64,000 bases of DNA, taken from Hippasteria phrygiana. Taxonomy: Eukaryota > Echinodermata > Asteroidea > Valvatida > Goniasteridae. Under the pieces are notes generated by a model. It was not told where the DNA came from. It was given only the letters and a program-made list of their open reading frames with translations, and made no database searches. Location: positions 124,001 to 188,000 of the forward strand of contig JAZGUH010000716.1 in the NCBI GenBank assembly GCA_037893225.1. Direction: 5' to 3'. Below, one piece after another: positions 12,301 through 25,900 of the stretch. The translations under genes were made by a program, and so were the position numbers. Position 1 is the first letter of the stretch, and each line of letters opens with the position of its first letter.

Positions 12301-15300
12301 TCAAATTCCCTGGGGTATGGACTTGCTTTACTCATTCATAATTGCATGAAATATCAACTAAATGCAGTAATTTTGACATGTATGGATAGCTTAGATCTGG
12401 CGCTACATGTTGCAATTATCGGCGGCTTCTTAGAGTTAAAACTTGTGGAGAAAATTCAAACCTCGCAATGTTTATTTTCTTTCCGGCCAACATCTGTGTG
12501 CATATTACCTTCTATTTATTGCTCCATGCCTGTCAAATTCCCTGGGGTATGACTTGCTTTACTCATTCATAATTGCATGAAATATCAACCAAATTCAGTC
12601 ATTTTGACATGTATGGATAGCTTAGATCTGGCGCTACATGTTGCAATTATCGGCGGCTTCTTAGAGTTAACACTTGTGGAGAAAATTCAAACCTCGCAAT
12701 GTTTATTTTCTTTCCGGCCAACATCTGTGTACATGTTACCGTCTATTTATTGCTCCATGCATGTCAAATTCCCTGGGGTATGGACTTGCTTTACTCATTC
12801 ATAATTGCATGAAATATCAACCAAATTCAGTAATTTTGACATGTATGGATAGCTTAGATCTGGCGCTACATGTTGCAATTATCGGCGGCTTCTTAGAGTT
12901 AAAACTTGTGGAGAAAATTCAAACCTCGCAATGTTTATTTTCTTTCCGGCCAACATCTGTGTACATGTTACCGTCTATTTATTGCTCCATGCATGTCAAA
13001 TTCCCTGGGGTATGGACTTGCTTTACTCATTCATAATTGCATGAAATATCAACCAAATTCAGTCATTTTGACATGTATGGATAGCTTAGATCTGGCGCTA
13101 CATGTTGCAATTATCGGCGGCTTCTTAGAGTTAAAACTTGTGGAGAAAATTCAAACCTCGCAATGTTTATTTTCTTTCCGGCCAACATCTGTGTACATGT
13201 TACCGTCTATTTATTGCTCTATGCATGTCAAATTCCCTGGGGTATGGACTTGCTTTACTCATTCATAATTGCATGAAATATCAACCAAATTCAGTCATTT
13301 TGACATGTATGGATAGCTTAGATCTGGCGCTACATGTTGCAATTATCGGCGGCTTCTTAGAGTTAAAACTTGTGGAGAAAATTCAAACCTCGAAATGTTT
13401 ATTTTCTTTCCGGCCAACATCTGTGTGCATATTACCTTCTATTTATTGCTCCATGCCTGTCAAATTCCCTGGGGTATGACTTGCTTTACTCATTCATAAT
13501 TGCATGAAATATCAACCAAATTCAGTAATTTTGACATGTATGGATAGCTTAGATCTGGCGCTACATGTTGCAATTATCGGCGGCTTCTTAGAATTAACAC
13601 TTGTGGAGAAAATTCAAACCTCGCAATGTTTATTTTCTTTCCGGCCACCATCTGTGTACATATTACCTTTTATTTATTGCTTCATGCCTGTCAAATTCCC
13701 TGGGGTATGGACTTGCTTTACTCATTCATAATTGCATGAAATATCAACCAAATGCAGTAATTTTGACATGTATGGATAGCTTAGATCTGGCGCTACATGT
13801 TGCAATTATCGGCGGCTTCTTAGAGTTAAAACTTGTGGAGAAAATTCAAACCTCGCAATGTTTATTTTCTTTCCGGCCAACATCTGTGTACATGTTACCG
13901 TCTATTTATTGCTCCATGCATGTCAAATTCCCTGGGGTATGGACTTGCTTTACTCATTCATAATTGCATGAAATATCAACCAAATTCAGTAATTTTGACA
14001 TGTATGGATAGCTTAGATCTGGCGCTACATGTTGCAATTATCGGCGGCTTCTTAGAGTTAAAACTTGTGGAGAAAATTCAAAGCTCGCAATGTTTATTTT
14101 CTTTCCGGCCAACATCTGTGTGCATATTACCTTCTATTTATTGCTCCATGCCTGTCAAATTCCCTGGGGTATGACTTGCTTTACTCATTCATAATTGCAT
14201 GAAATATCAACTAAATTCAGTCATTTTGACATGTATGGATAGCTTAGATCTGGCGCTACATGTTGCAATTATCGGCGGCTTCTTAGAGTTAAAACTTGTG
14301 GAGAAAATTCAAACCTCGCAATGTTTATTTTCTTTCCGGCCAACATCTGTGTGCATATTACCTTCTATTTATTGCTCCATGCCTGTCAAATTCCCTGGGG
14401 TATGACTTGCTTTACTCATTCATAATTGCATGAAATATCAACCAAATTCAGTCATTTTGACATGTATGGATAGCTTAGATCTGGCGCTACATGTTGCAAT
14501 TATCGGCGGCTTCTTAGAGTTAACACTTGTGGAGAAAATTCAAACCTCGCAATGTTTATTTTCTTTCCGGCCAACATCTGTGTACATGTTACCGTCTATT
14601 TATTGCTCCATGCATGTCAAATTCCCTGGGGTATGGACTTGCTTTACTCATTCATAATTGCATGAAATATCAACCAAATTCAGTAATTTTGACATGTATG
14701 GATAGCTTAGATCTGGCGCTACATGTTGCAATTATCGGCGGCTTCTTAGAGTTAAAACTTGTGGAGAAAATTCAAACCTCGCAATGTTTATTTTCTTTCC
14801 GGCCAACATCTGTGTACATGTTACCGTCTATTTATTGCTCCATGCATGTCAAATTCCCTGGGGTATGGACTTGCTTTACTCATTCATAATTGCATGAAAT
14901 ATCAACCAAATTCAGTCATTTTGACATGTATGGATAGCTTAGATCTGGCGCTACATGTTGCAATTATCGGCGGCTTCTTAGAGTTAAAACTTGTGGAGAA
15001 AATTCAAACCTCGCAATGTTTATTTTCTTTCCGGCCAACATCTGTGTACATGTTACCGTCTATTTATTGCTCCATGCATGTCAAATTCCCTGGGGTATGG
15101 ACTTGCTTTACTCATTCATAATTGCATGAAATATCAACCAAATTCAGTAATTTTGACATGTATGGATAGCTTAGATCTGGCGCTACATGTTGCAATTATC
15201 GGCGGCTTCTTAGAGTTAAAACTTGTGGAGAAAATTCAAACCTCGAAATGTTTATTTTCTTTCCGGCCAACATCTGTGTGCATATTACCTTCTATTTATT

Positions 15301-17210
15301 GCTCCATGCATGTCAAATTCCCTGGGGTATGGACTTGCTTTACTCATTCATAATTGCATGAAATATCAACCAAATTCAGTCATTTTGACATGTATGGATA
15401 GCTTAGATCTGGCGCTACATGTTGCAATTATCGGCGGCTTCTTAGAGTTAAAACTTGTGGAGAAAATTCAAACCTCGCAATGTTTATTTTCTTTCCGGCC
15501 AACATCTGTGTACATGTTACCGTCTATTTATTGCTCCATGCATGTCAAATTCCCTGGGGTATGGACTTGCTTTACTCATTCATAATTGCATGAAATATCA
15601 ACCAAATTCAGTAATTTTGACATGTATGGATAGCTTAGATCTGGCGCTACATGTTGCAATTATCGGCGGCTTCTTAGAGTTAAAACTTGTGGAGAAAATT
15701 CAAACCTCGCAATGTTTATTTTCTTTCCGGCCAACATCTGTGTACATGTTACCGTCTATTTATTGCTCCATGCATGTCAAATTCCCTGGGGTATGGACTT
15801 GCTTTACTCATTCATAATTGCATGAAATATCAACCAAATTCAGTAATTTTGACATGTATGGATAGCTTAGATCTGGCGCTACATGTTGCAATTATCGGCG
15901 GCTTCTTAGAGTTAAAACTTGTGGAGAAAATTCAAACCTTGCAATGTTTATTTTCTTTCCGGCCACCATCTGTGTGCATATTACCTTCTATTTATTGCTC
16001 CATGCCTGTCAAATTCCCTGGGGTATGACTTGCTTTACTCATTCATAATTGCATGAAATATCAACCAAATTCAGTCATTTTGACATGTATGGATAGCTTA
16101 GATCTGGCGCTACATGTTGCAATTATCGGCGGCTTCTTAGAGTTAACACTTGTGGAGAAAATTCAAACCTCGCAATGTTTATTTTCTTTCCGGCCACCAT
16201 CTGTGTGCATATTACCTTGTATTTATTGCTTCATGCATGTCAAATTCCCTGGGGTATGGACTTGCTTTACTCATTCATAATTGCATGAAATATCAACCAA
16301 ATGCAGTAATTTTGACATGTATGGATAGCTTAGATCTGGCGCTACATGTTGCAATTATCGGCGGCTTCTTAGAGTTAAAACTTGTGGAGAAAATTCAAAC
16401 CTCGCAATGTTTATTTTCTTTCCGGCCAACATCTGTGTACATGTTACCGTCTATTTATTGCTCCATGCCTGTCAAATTCCCTGGGGTATGACTTGCTTTA
16501 CTCATTCATAATTGCATGAAATATCAACCAAATTCAGTCATTTTGACATGTATGGATAGCTTAGATCTGGCGCTACATGTTGCAATTATCGGCGGCTTCT
16601 TAGAGTTAACACTTGTGGAGAAAATTCAAACCTCGCAATGTTTATTTTCTTTCCGGCCAACATCTGTGTACATGTTACCGTCTATTTATTGCTCCATGCA
16701 TGTCAAATTCCCTGGGGTATGACTTGCTTTACTCATTCATAATTGCATGAAATATCAACTAAATTCAGTCATTTTGACATGTATGGATAGCTTAGATCTG
16801 GCGCTACATGTTGCAATTATCGGCGGCTTCTTAGAGTTAACACTTGTGGAGAAAATTCAAACCTCGCAATGTTTATTTTCTTTCCGGCCAACATCTGTGT
16901 ACATGTTACCGTCTATTTATTGCTCCATGCATGTCAAATTCCCTGGGGTATGGACTTGCTTTACTCATTCATAATTGCATGAAATATCAACCAAATTCAG
17001 TAATTTTGACATGTATGGATAGCTTAGATCTGGCGCTACATGTTGCAATTATCGGCGGCTTCTTAGAGTTAACACTTGTGGAGAAAATTCAAACCTCGCA
17101 ATGTTTATTTTCTTTCCGGCCAACATCTGTGTACATGTTACCGTCTATTTATTGCTCCATGCATGTCAAATTCCCTGGGGTATGGACTTGCTTTACTCAT
17201 TCATAATTGC
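9334..17210. repeat. Left-domain stretch with irregular short HOR cycles
   Basis: 34 monomers of the same subfamilies, but without a stable 12-mer. SK monomers at 10261, 11420, 11883, 13273 and 15126 mark cycles of 5 (from 9103), 5, 2, 6, 8 and then 11 monomers. A private marker, gctctatgcatg, occurs in the YM-H monomers at 10029, 11651 and 13041, each directly before an SK monomer, so this dimer has been copied three times. 9565 ends in cattcacaattg. 16053 is a one-off (accttgtattt with cttcatgcatg). The pattern fits repeated out-of-register exchange. Confidence 0.8.
15126..15357. repeat. Chimeric monomer: SK/CI front, YM-H back
   Basis: The 5' part matches SK monomers (ctcgaaatg, tgtgcatattaccttct), but the end reads catgcatgtc with the double-G ending typical of YM-H, giving 232 bp. 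A switch point between about offsets 170 and 192 explains it. It marks a place where exchange or gene conversion joined two subfamilies. Confidence 0.75.
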
Positions 17211-20200
17211 ATGAAATATCAACCAAATTCAGTAATTTTGACATGTATGGATAGCTTAGATCTGGCGCTACATGTTGCAATTATCGGCGGCTTCTTAGAG
17301 TTAAAACTTGTGGAGAAAATTCAAACCTCGCAATGTTTATTTTCTTTCCGGCCAACATCTGTGTACATGTTACCGTCTATTTATTGCTCCATGCATGTCA
17401 AATTCCCTGGGGTATGGACTTGCTTTACTCATTCATAATTGCATGAAATATCAACCAAATTCAGTAATTTTGACATGTATGGATAGCTTAGATCTGGCGC
17501 TACATGTTGCAATTATCGGCGGCTTCTTAGAGTTAAAACTTGTGGAGAAAATTCAAACCTCGCAATGTTTATTTTCTTTCCGGCCAACATCTGTGTACAT
17601 GTTACCTCTATTTATTGCTCCATGCATGTCAAATTCCCTGGGGTATGGACTTGCTTTACTCATTCATAATTGCATGAAATATCAACCAAATTCAGTAATT
17701 TTGACATGTATGGATAGCTTAGATCTGGCGCTACATGTTGCAATTATCGGCGGCTTCTTAGAGTTAAAACTTGTGGAGAAAATTCAAACCTCGAAATGTT
17801 TATTTTCTTTCCGGCCAACATCTGTGTGCATATTACCTTCTATTTATTGCTCCATGCCTGTCAAATTCCCTGGGGTATGACTTGCTTTACTCATTCATAA
17901 TTGCATGAAATATCAACCAAATTCAGTAATTTTGACAAGTATGGATAGCTTAGATCTGGCGCTACATGTTGCAATTATCGGCGGCTTCTTAGAATTAACA
18001 CTTGTGGAGAAAATTCAAACCTCGCAATGTTTATTTTCTTTCCGGCCACCATCTGTGTACATATTACCTTTTATTTATTGCTTCATGCCTGTCAAATTCC
18101 CTGGGGTATGGACTTGCTTTACTCATTCATAATTGCATGAAATATCAACCAGATGCAGTAATTTTGACATGTATGGATAGCTTAGATCTGGCGCTACATG
18201 TTGCAATTATCGGCGGCTTCTTAGAGTTAAAACTTGTGGAGAAAATTCAAACCTCGCAATGTTTATTTTCTTTCCGGCCAACATCTGTGTGCATATTACC
18301 TTCTATTTATTGCTCCTTGCCTGTCAAATTCCCTGGGGTATGACTTGCTTTACTCATTCATAATTGCATGAAATATCAACCAAATGCAGTAATTTTGACA
18401 TGTATGGATAGCTTAGATCTGGCGCTACATGTTGCAATTATCGGCGGCTTCTTAGAGTTAAAACTTGTGGAGAAAATTCAAACCTTGCAATGTTTATTTT
18501 CTTTCCGGCCACCATCTGTGTGCATATTACCTTCTATTTATTGCTCCATGCCTGTCAAATTCCCTGGGGTATGACATGCTTTACTCATTCATAATTGCAT
18601 GAAATATCAACCAAATTCAGTAATTTTGACATGTATGGATAGCTTAGATCTGGCGCTACATGTTGCAATTATCGGCGGCTTCTTAGAGTTAACACTTGTG
18701 GAGAAAATTCAAACCTCGCAATGTTTATTTTCTTTCCGGCCACCATCTGTGTGCATATTACCTTTTATTTATTGCTTCATGCCTGTCAAATTTCCTGGGG
18801 TATGGACTTGCTTTACTCATTCATAATTGCATGAAATATCAACCAAATGCAGTAATTTTGACATGTATGGATAGCTTAGATCTGGCGCTACATGTTGCAA
18901 TTATCGGCGGCTTCTTAGAGTTAACACTTGTGGAGAAAATTCAAACCTCGCAATGTTTATTTTCTTTCCGGCCACCATCTGTGTGCATATTACCTTTTAT
19001 TTATTGCTTCATGCCTGTCAAATTCCCTGGGGTATGGACTTGCTTTACTCATTCATAATTGCATGAAATATCAACCAAATGCAGTAATTTTGACATGTAT
19101 GGATAGCTTAGATCTGGCGCTACATGTTGCAATTATCGGCGGCTTCTTAGAGTTAAAACTTGTGGAGAAAATTCAAACCTCGCAATGTTTATTTTCTTTC
19201 CGGCCAACATCTGTGTACATGTTACCGTCTATTTATTGCTCCATGCCTGTCAAATTCCCTGGGGTATGACTTGCTTTACTCATTCATAATTGCATGAAAT
19301 ATCAACCAAATTCAGTAATTTTGACATGTATGGATAGCTTAGATCTGGCGCTACATGTTGCAATTATCGGCGGCTTCTTAGAGTTAACACTTGTGGAGAA
19401 AATTCAAACCTCGCAATGTTTATTTTCTTTCCGGCCAACATCTGTGTACATGTTACCGTCTATTTATTGCTCCATGCATGTCAAATTCCCTGGGGTATGA
19501 CTTGCTTTACTCATTCATAATTGCATGAAATATCAACTAAATTCAGTCATTTTGACATGTATGGATAGCTTAGATCTGGCGCTACATGTTGCAATTATCG
19601 GCGGCTTCTTAGAGTTAAAACTTGTGGAGAAAATTCAAACCTCGCAATGTTTATTTTCTTTCCGGCCAACATCTGTGTGCATATTACCTTCTATTTATTG
19701 CTCCATGCCTGTCAAATTCCCTGGGGTATGACTTGCTTTACTCATTCATAATTGCATGAAATATCAACCAAATTCAGTCATTTTGACATGTATGGATAGC
19801 TTAGATCTGGCGCTACATGTTGCAATTATCGGCGGCTTCTTAGAGTTAACACTTGTGGAGAAAATTCAAACCTCGAAATGTTTATTTTCTTTCCGGCCAA
19901 CATCTGTGTACATGTTACCGTCTATTTATTGCTCCATGCATGTCAAATTCCCTGGGGTATGGACTTGCTTTACTCATTCATAATTGCATGAAATATCAAC
20001 CAAATTCAGTAATTTTGACATGTATGGATAGCTTAGATCTGGCGCTACATGTTGCAATTATCGGCGGCTTCTTAGAGTTAAAACTTGTGGAGAAAATTCA
20101 AACCTCGCAATGTTTATTTTCTTTCCGGCCAACATCTGTGTACATGTTACCGTCTATTTATTGCTCCATGCATGTCAAATTCCCTGGGGTATGGACTTGC

Positions 20201-22652
20201 TTTACTCATTCATAATTGCATGAAATATCAACCAAATTCAGTAATTTTGACATGTATGGATAGCTTAGATCTGGCGCTACATGTTGCAATTATCGGCGGC
20301 TTCTTAGAGTTAAAACTTGTGGAGAAAATTCAAACCTCGCAATGTTTATTTTCTTTCCGGCCAACATCTGTGTACATGTTACCTCTATTTATTGCTCCAT
20401 GCATGTCAAATTCCCTGGGGTATGGACTTGCTTTACTCATTCATAATTGCATGAAATATCAACCAAATTCAGTAATTTTGACATGTATGGATAGCTTAGA
20501 TCTGGCGCTACATGTTGCAATTATCGGCGGCTTCTTAGAGTTAAAACTTGTGGAGAAAATTCAAACCTCGAAATGTTTATTTTCTTTCCGGCCAACATCT
20601 GTGTGCATATTACCTTCTATTTATTGCTCCATGCCTGTCAAATTCCCTGGGGTATGACTTGCTTTACTCATTCATAATTGCATGAAATATCAACCAAATT
20701 CAGTAATTTTGACAAGTATGGATAGCTTAGATCTGGCGCTACATGTTGCAATTATCGGCGGCTTCTTAGAATTAACACTTGTGGAGAAAATTCAAACCTC
20801 GCAATGTTTATTTTCTTTCCGGCCACCATCTGTGTACATATTACCTTTTATTTATTGCTTCATGCCTGTCAAATTCCCTGGGGTATGGACTTGCTTTACT
20901 CATTCATAATTGCATGAAATATCAACCAGATGCAGTAATTTTGACATGTATGGATAGCTTAGATCTGGCGCTACATGTTGCAATTATCGGCGGCTTCTTA
21001 GAGTTAAAACTTGTGGAGAAAATTCAAACCTCGCAATGTTTATTTTCTTTCCGGCCAACATCTGTGTGCATATTACCTTCTATTTATTGCTCCTTGCCTG
21101 TCAAATTCCCTGGGGTATGACTTGCTTTACTCATTCATAATTGCATGAAATATCAACCAAATGCAGTAATTTTGACATGTATGGATAGCTTAGATCTGGC
21201 GCTACATGTTGCAATTATCGGCGGCTTCTTAGAGTTAAAACTTGTGGAGAAAATTCAAACCTTGCAATGTTTATTTTCTTTCCGGCCACCATCTGTGTGC
21301 ATATTACCTTCTATTTATTGCTCCATGCCTGTCAAATTCCCTGGGGTATGACATGCTTTACTCATTCATAATTGCATGAAATATCAACCAAATTCAGTAA
21401 TTTTGACATGTATGGATAGCTTAGATCTGGCGCTACATGTTGCAATTATCGGCGGCTTCTTAGAGTTAACACTTGTGGAGAAAATTCAAACCTCGCAATG
21501 TTTATTTTCTTTCCGGCCACCATCTGTGTGCATATTACCTTTTATTTATTGCTTCATGCCTGTCAAATTTCCTGGGGTATGGACTTGCTTTACTCATTCA
21601 TAATTGCATGAAATATCAACCAAATGCAGTAATTTTGACATGTATGGATAGCTTAGATCTGGCGCTACATGTTGCAATTATCGGCGGCTTCTTAGAGTTA
21701 ACACTTGTGGAGAAAATTCAAACCTCGCAATGTTTATTTTCTTTCCGGCCACCATCTGTGTGCATATTACCTTTTATTTATTGCTTCATGCCTGTCAAAT
21801 TCCCTGGGGTATGGACTTGCTTTACTCATTCATAATTGCATGAAATATCAACCAAATGCAGTAATTTTGACATGTATGGATAGCTTAGATCTGGCGCTAC
21901 ATGTTGCAATTATCGGCGGCTTCTTAGAGTTAAAACTTGTGGAGAAAATTCAAACCTCGCAATGTTTATTTTCTTTCCGGCCAACATCTGTGTACATGTT
22001 ACCGTCTATTTATTGCTCCATGCCTGTCAAATTCCCTGGGGTATGACTTGCTTTACTCATTCATAATTGCATGAAATATCAACCAAATTCAGTAATTTTG
22101 ACATGTATGGATAGCTTAGATCTGGCGCTACATGTTGCAATTATCGGCGGCTTCTTAGAGTTAACACTTGTGGAGAAAATTCAAACCTCGCAATGTTTAT
22201 TTTCTTTCCGGCCAACATCTGTGTACATGTTACCGTCTATTTATTGCTCCATGCATGTCAAATTCCCTGGGGTATGACTTGCTTTACTCATTCATAATTG
22301 CATGAAATATCAACTAAATTCAGTCATTTTGACATGTATGGATAGCTTAGATCTGGCGCTACATGTTGCAATTATCGGCGGCTTCTTAGAGTTAAAACTT
22401 GTGGAGAAAATTCAAACCTCGCAATGTTTATTTTCTTTCCGGCCAACATCTGTGTGCATATTACCTTCTATTTATTGCTCCATGCCTGTCAAATTCCCTG
22501 GGGTATGACTTGCTTTACTCATTCATAATTGCATGAAATATCAACCAAATTCAGTCATTTTGACATGTATGGATAGCTTAGATCTGGCGCTACATGTTGC
22601 AATTATCGGCGGCTTCTTAGAGTTAACACTTGTGGAGAAAATTCAAACCTCG
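17211..22652. repeat. 12-monomer higher-order repeat, two near-identical copies (2,777 bp)
   Basis: 17211 to about 19875 matches 19988 to about 22652 with no difference I noticed. Shared private markers: a deletion giving gttacctctat (17443 and 20220), gacaagtatgg (17905, 20682), accagatgcag (18137, 20914), gtatgacatgc (end of the 18368 and 21145 monomers), and aaatttcctgg (18599, 21376). The first difference is ctcgaaatg at 19756 versus ctcgcaatg at 22533. Unit order from 17905: PPY, A-like/CI, LQ, PPCI, A/PPCI, A/YM-P, YM-H (231), CI with caactaaattc, YM-H, YM-H, YM with deletion (231), SK. Confidence 0.92.
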
Positions 22653-22996
22653 CAATGTTTATTTTCTTTCCGGCCAACATCTGTGTACATGTTACCGTCT
22701 ATTTATTGCTCCATGCATGTCAAATTCCCTGGGGTATGGACTTGCTTTACTCATTCATAATTGCATGAAATATCAACCAAATTCAGTAATTTTGACATGT
22801 ATGGATAGCTTAGATCTGGCGCTACATGTTGCAATTATCGGCGGCTTCTTAGAGTTAAAACTTGTGGAGAAAATTCAAACCTCGCAATGTTTATTTTCTT
22901 TCCGGCCAACATCTGTGTACATGTTACCGTCTATTTATTGCTCCATGCATGTCAAATTCCCTGGGGTATGGACTTGCTTTACTCATTCATAATTGC

Positions 22997-25900
22997 ATGA
23001 AATATCAACCAAATTCAGTAATTTTGACATGTATGGATAGCTTAGATCTGGCGCTACATGTTGCAATTATCGGCGGCTTCTTAGAGTTAAAACTTGTGGA
23101 GAAAATTCAAACCTCGAAATGTTTATTTTCTTTCCGGCCAACATCTGTGTGCATATTACCTTCTATTTATTGCTCCATGCCTGTCAAATTCCCTGGGGTA
23201 TGACTTGCTTTACTCATTCATAATTGCATGAAATATCAACCAAATTCAGTAATTTTGACAAGTATGGATAGCTTAGATCTGGCGCTACATGTTGCAATTA
23301 TCGGCGGCTTCTTAGAATTAACACTTGTGGAGAAAATTCAAACCTCGCAATGTTTATTTTCTTTCCGGCCACCATCTGTGTACATATTACCTTTTATTTA
23401 TTGCTTCATGCCTGTCAAATTCCCTGGGGTATGGACTTGCTTTACTCATTCATAATTGCATGAAATATCAACAAAATGCAGTAATTTTGACATGTATGGA
23501 TAGCTTAGATCTGGCGCTACATGTTGCAATTATCGGCGGCTTCTTAGAGTTAAAACTTGTGGAGAAAATTCAAACCTCGCAATGTTTATTTTCTTTCCGG
23601 CCAACATCTGTGTGCATATTACCTTCTATTTATTGCTCCTTGCCTGTCAAATTCCCTGGGGTATGACTTGCTTTACTCATTCATAATTGCATGAAATATC
23701 AACCAAATGCAGTAATTTTGACATGTATGGATAGCTTAGATCTGGCGCTACATGTTGCAATTATCGGCGGCTTCTTAGAGTTAAAACTTGTGGAGAAAAT
23801 TCAAACCTTGCAATGTTTATTTTCTTTCCGGCCACCATCTGTGTGCATATTACCTTCTATTTATTGCTCCATGCCTGTCAAATTCCCTGGGGTATGACTT
23901 GCTTTACTCATTCATAATTGCATGAAATATCAACCAAATTCAGTAATTTTGACATGTATGGATAGCTTAGATCTGGCGCTACATGTTGCAATTATCGGCG
24001 GCTTCTTAGAGTTAACACTTGTGGAGAAAATTCAAACCTCGCAATGTTTATTTTCTTTCCGGCCACCATCTGTGTGCATATTACCTTTTATTTATTGCTT
24101 CATGCCTGTCAAATTCCCTGGGGTATGGACTTGCTTTACTCATTCATAATTGCATGAAATATCAACCAAATGCAGTAATTTTGACATGTATGGATAGCTT
24201 AGATCTGGCGCTACATGTTGCAATTATCGGCGGCTTCTTAGAGTTAAAACTTGTGGAGAAAATTCAAACCTCGCAATGTTTATTTTCTTTCCGGCCAACA
24301 TCTGTGTACATGTTACCGTCTATTTATTGCTCCATGCCTGTCAAATTCCCTGGGGTATGACTTGCTTTACTCATTCATAATTGCATGAAATATCAACCAA
24401 ATTCAGTCATTTTGACATGTATGGATAGCTTAGATCTGGCGCTACATGTTGCAATTATCGGCGGCTTCTTAGAGTTAACACTTGTGGAGAAAATTCAAAC
24501 CTCGCAATGTTTATTTTCTTTCCGGCCAACATCTGTGTACATGTTACCGTCTATTTATTGCTCCATGCATGTCAAATTCCCTGGTGTATGGACTTGCTTT
24601 ACTCATTCATAATTGCATGAAATATCAACCAAATTCAGTAATTTTGACATGTATGGATAGCTTAGATCTGGCGCTACATGTTGCAATTATCGGCGGCTTC
24701 TTAGAGTTAAAACTTGTGGAGAAAATTCAAACCTCGCAATGTTTATTTTCTTTCCGGCCAACATCTGTGTACATGTTACCGTCTATGTATTGCTCCATGC
24801 ATGTCAAATTCCCTGGGGTATGGACTTGCTTTACTCATTCATAATTGCATGAAATATCAACCAAATTCAGTAATTTTGACATGTATGGATAGCTTAGATC
24901 TGGCGCTACATGTTGCAATTATCGGCGGCTTCTTAGAGTTAAAACTTGTGGAGAAAATTCAAACCTCGCAATGTTTATTTTCTTTCCGGCCAACATCTGT
25001 GTACATGTTACCGTCTATTTATTGCTCCATGCATGTCAAATTCCCTGGGGTATGGACTTGCTTTACTCATTCATAATTGCATGAAATATCAACCAAATTC
25101 AGTAATTTTGACATGTATGGATAGCTTAGATCTGGCGCTACATGTTGCAATTATCGGCGGCTTCTTAGAGTTAAAACTTGTGGAGAAAATTCAAACCTCG
25201 AAATGTTTATTTTCTTTCCGGCCAACATCTGTGTGCATATTACCTTCTATTTATTGCTCCATGCCTGTCAAATTCCCTGGGGTATGACTTGCTTTACTCA
25301 TTCATAATTGCATGAAATATCAACCAAATTCAGTAATTTTGACATGTATGGATAGCTTAGATCTGGCGCTACATGTTGCAATTATCGGCGGCTTCTTAGA
25401 ATTAACACTTGTGGAGAAAATTCAAACCTCGCAATGTTTATTTTCTTTCCGGCCACCATCTGTGTACATATTACCTTTTATTTATTGCTTCATGCCTGTC
25501 AAATTCCCTGGGGTATGGACTTGCTTTACTCATTCATAATTGCATGAAATATCAACCAAATGCAGTAATTTTGACATGTATGGATAGCTTAGATCTGGCG
25601 CTACATGTTGCAATTATCGGCGGCCTCTTAGAGTTAAAACTTGTGGAGAAAATTCAAACCTCGCAATGTTTATTTTCTTTCCGGCCAACATCTGTGTACA
25701 TGTTACCGTCTATTTATTGCTCCATGCATGTCAAATTCCCTGGGGTATGGACTTGCTTTACTCATTCATAATTGCATGAAATATCAACCAAATTCAGTAA
25801 TTTTGACATGTATGGATAGCTTAGATCTGGCGCTACATGTTGCAATTATCGGCGGCTTCTTAGAGTTAAAACTTGTGGAGAAAATTCAAAGCTCGCAATG

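Noticed and set aside
17308..17880. 190-codon frame, repeated at 20085-20657
   Set aside because: Again caused by a one-base deletion (gttacctctat) that restores frame across the monomer boundary. Its exact repetition reflects HOR duplication.
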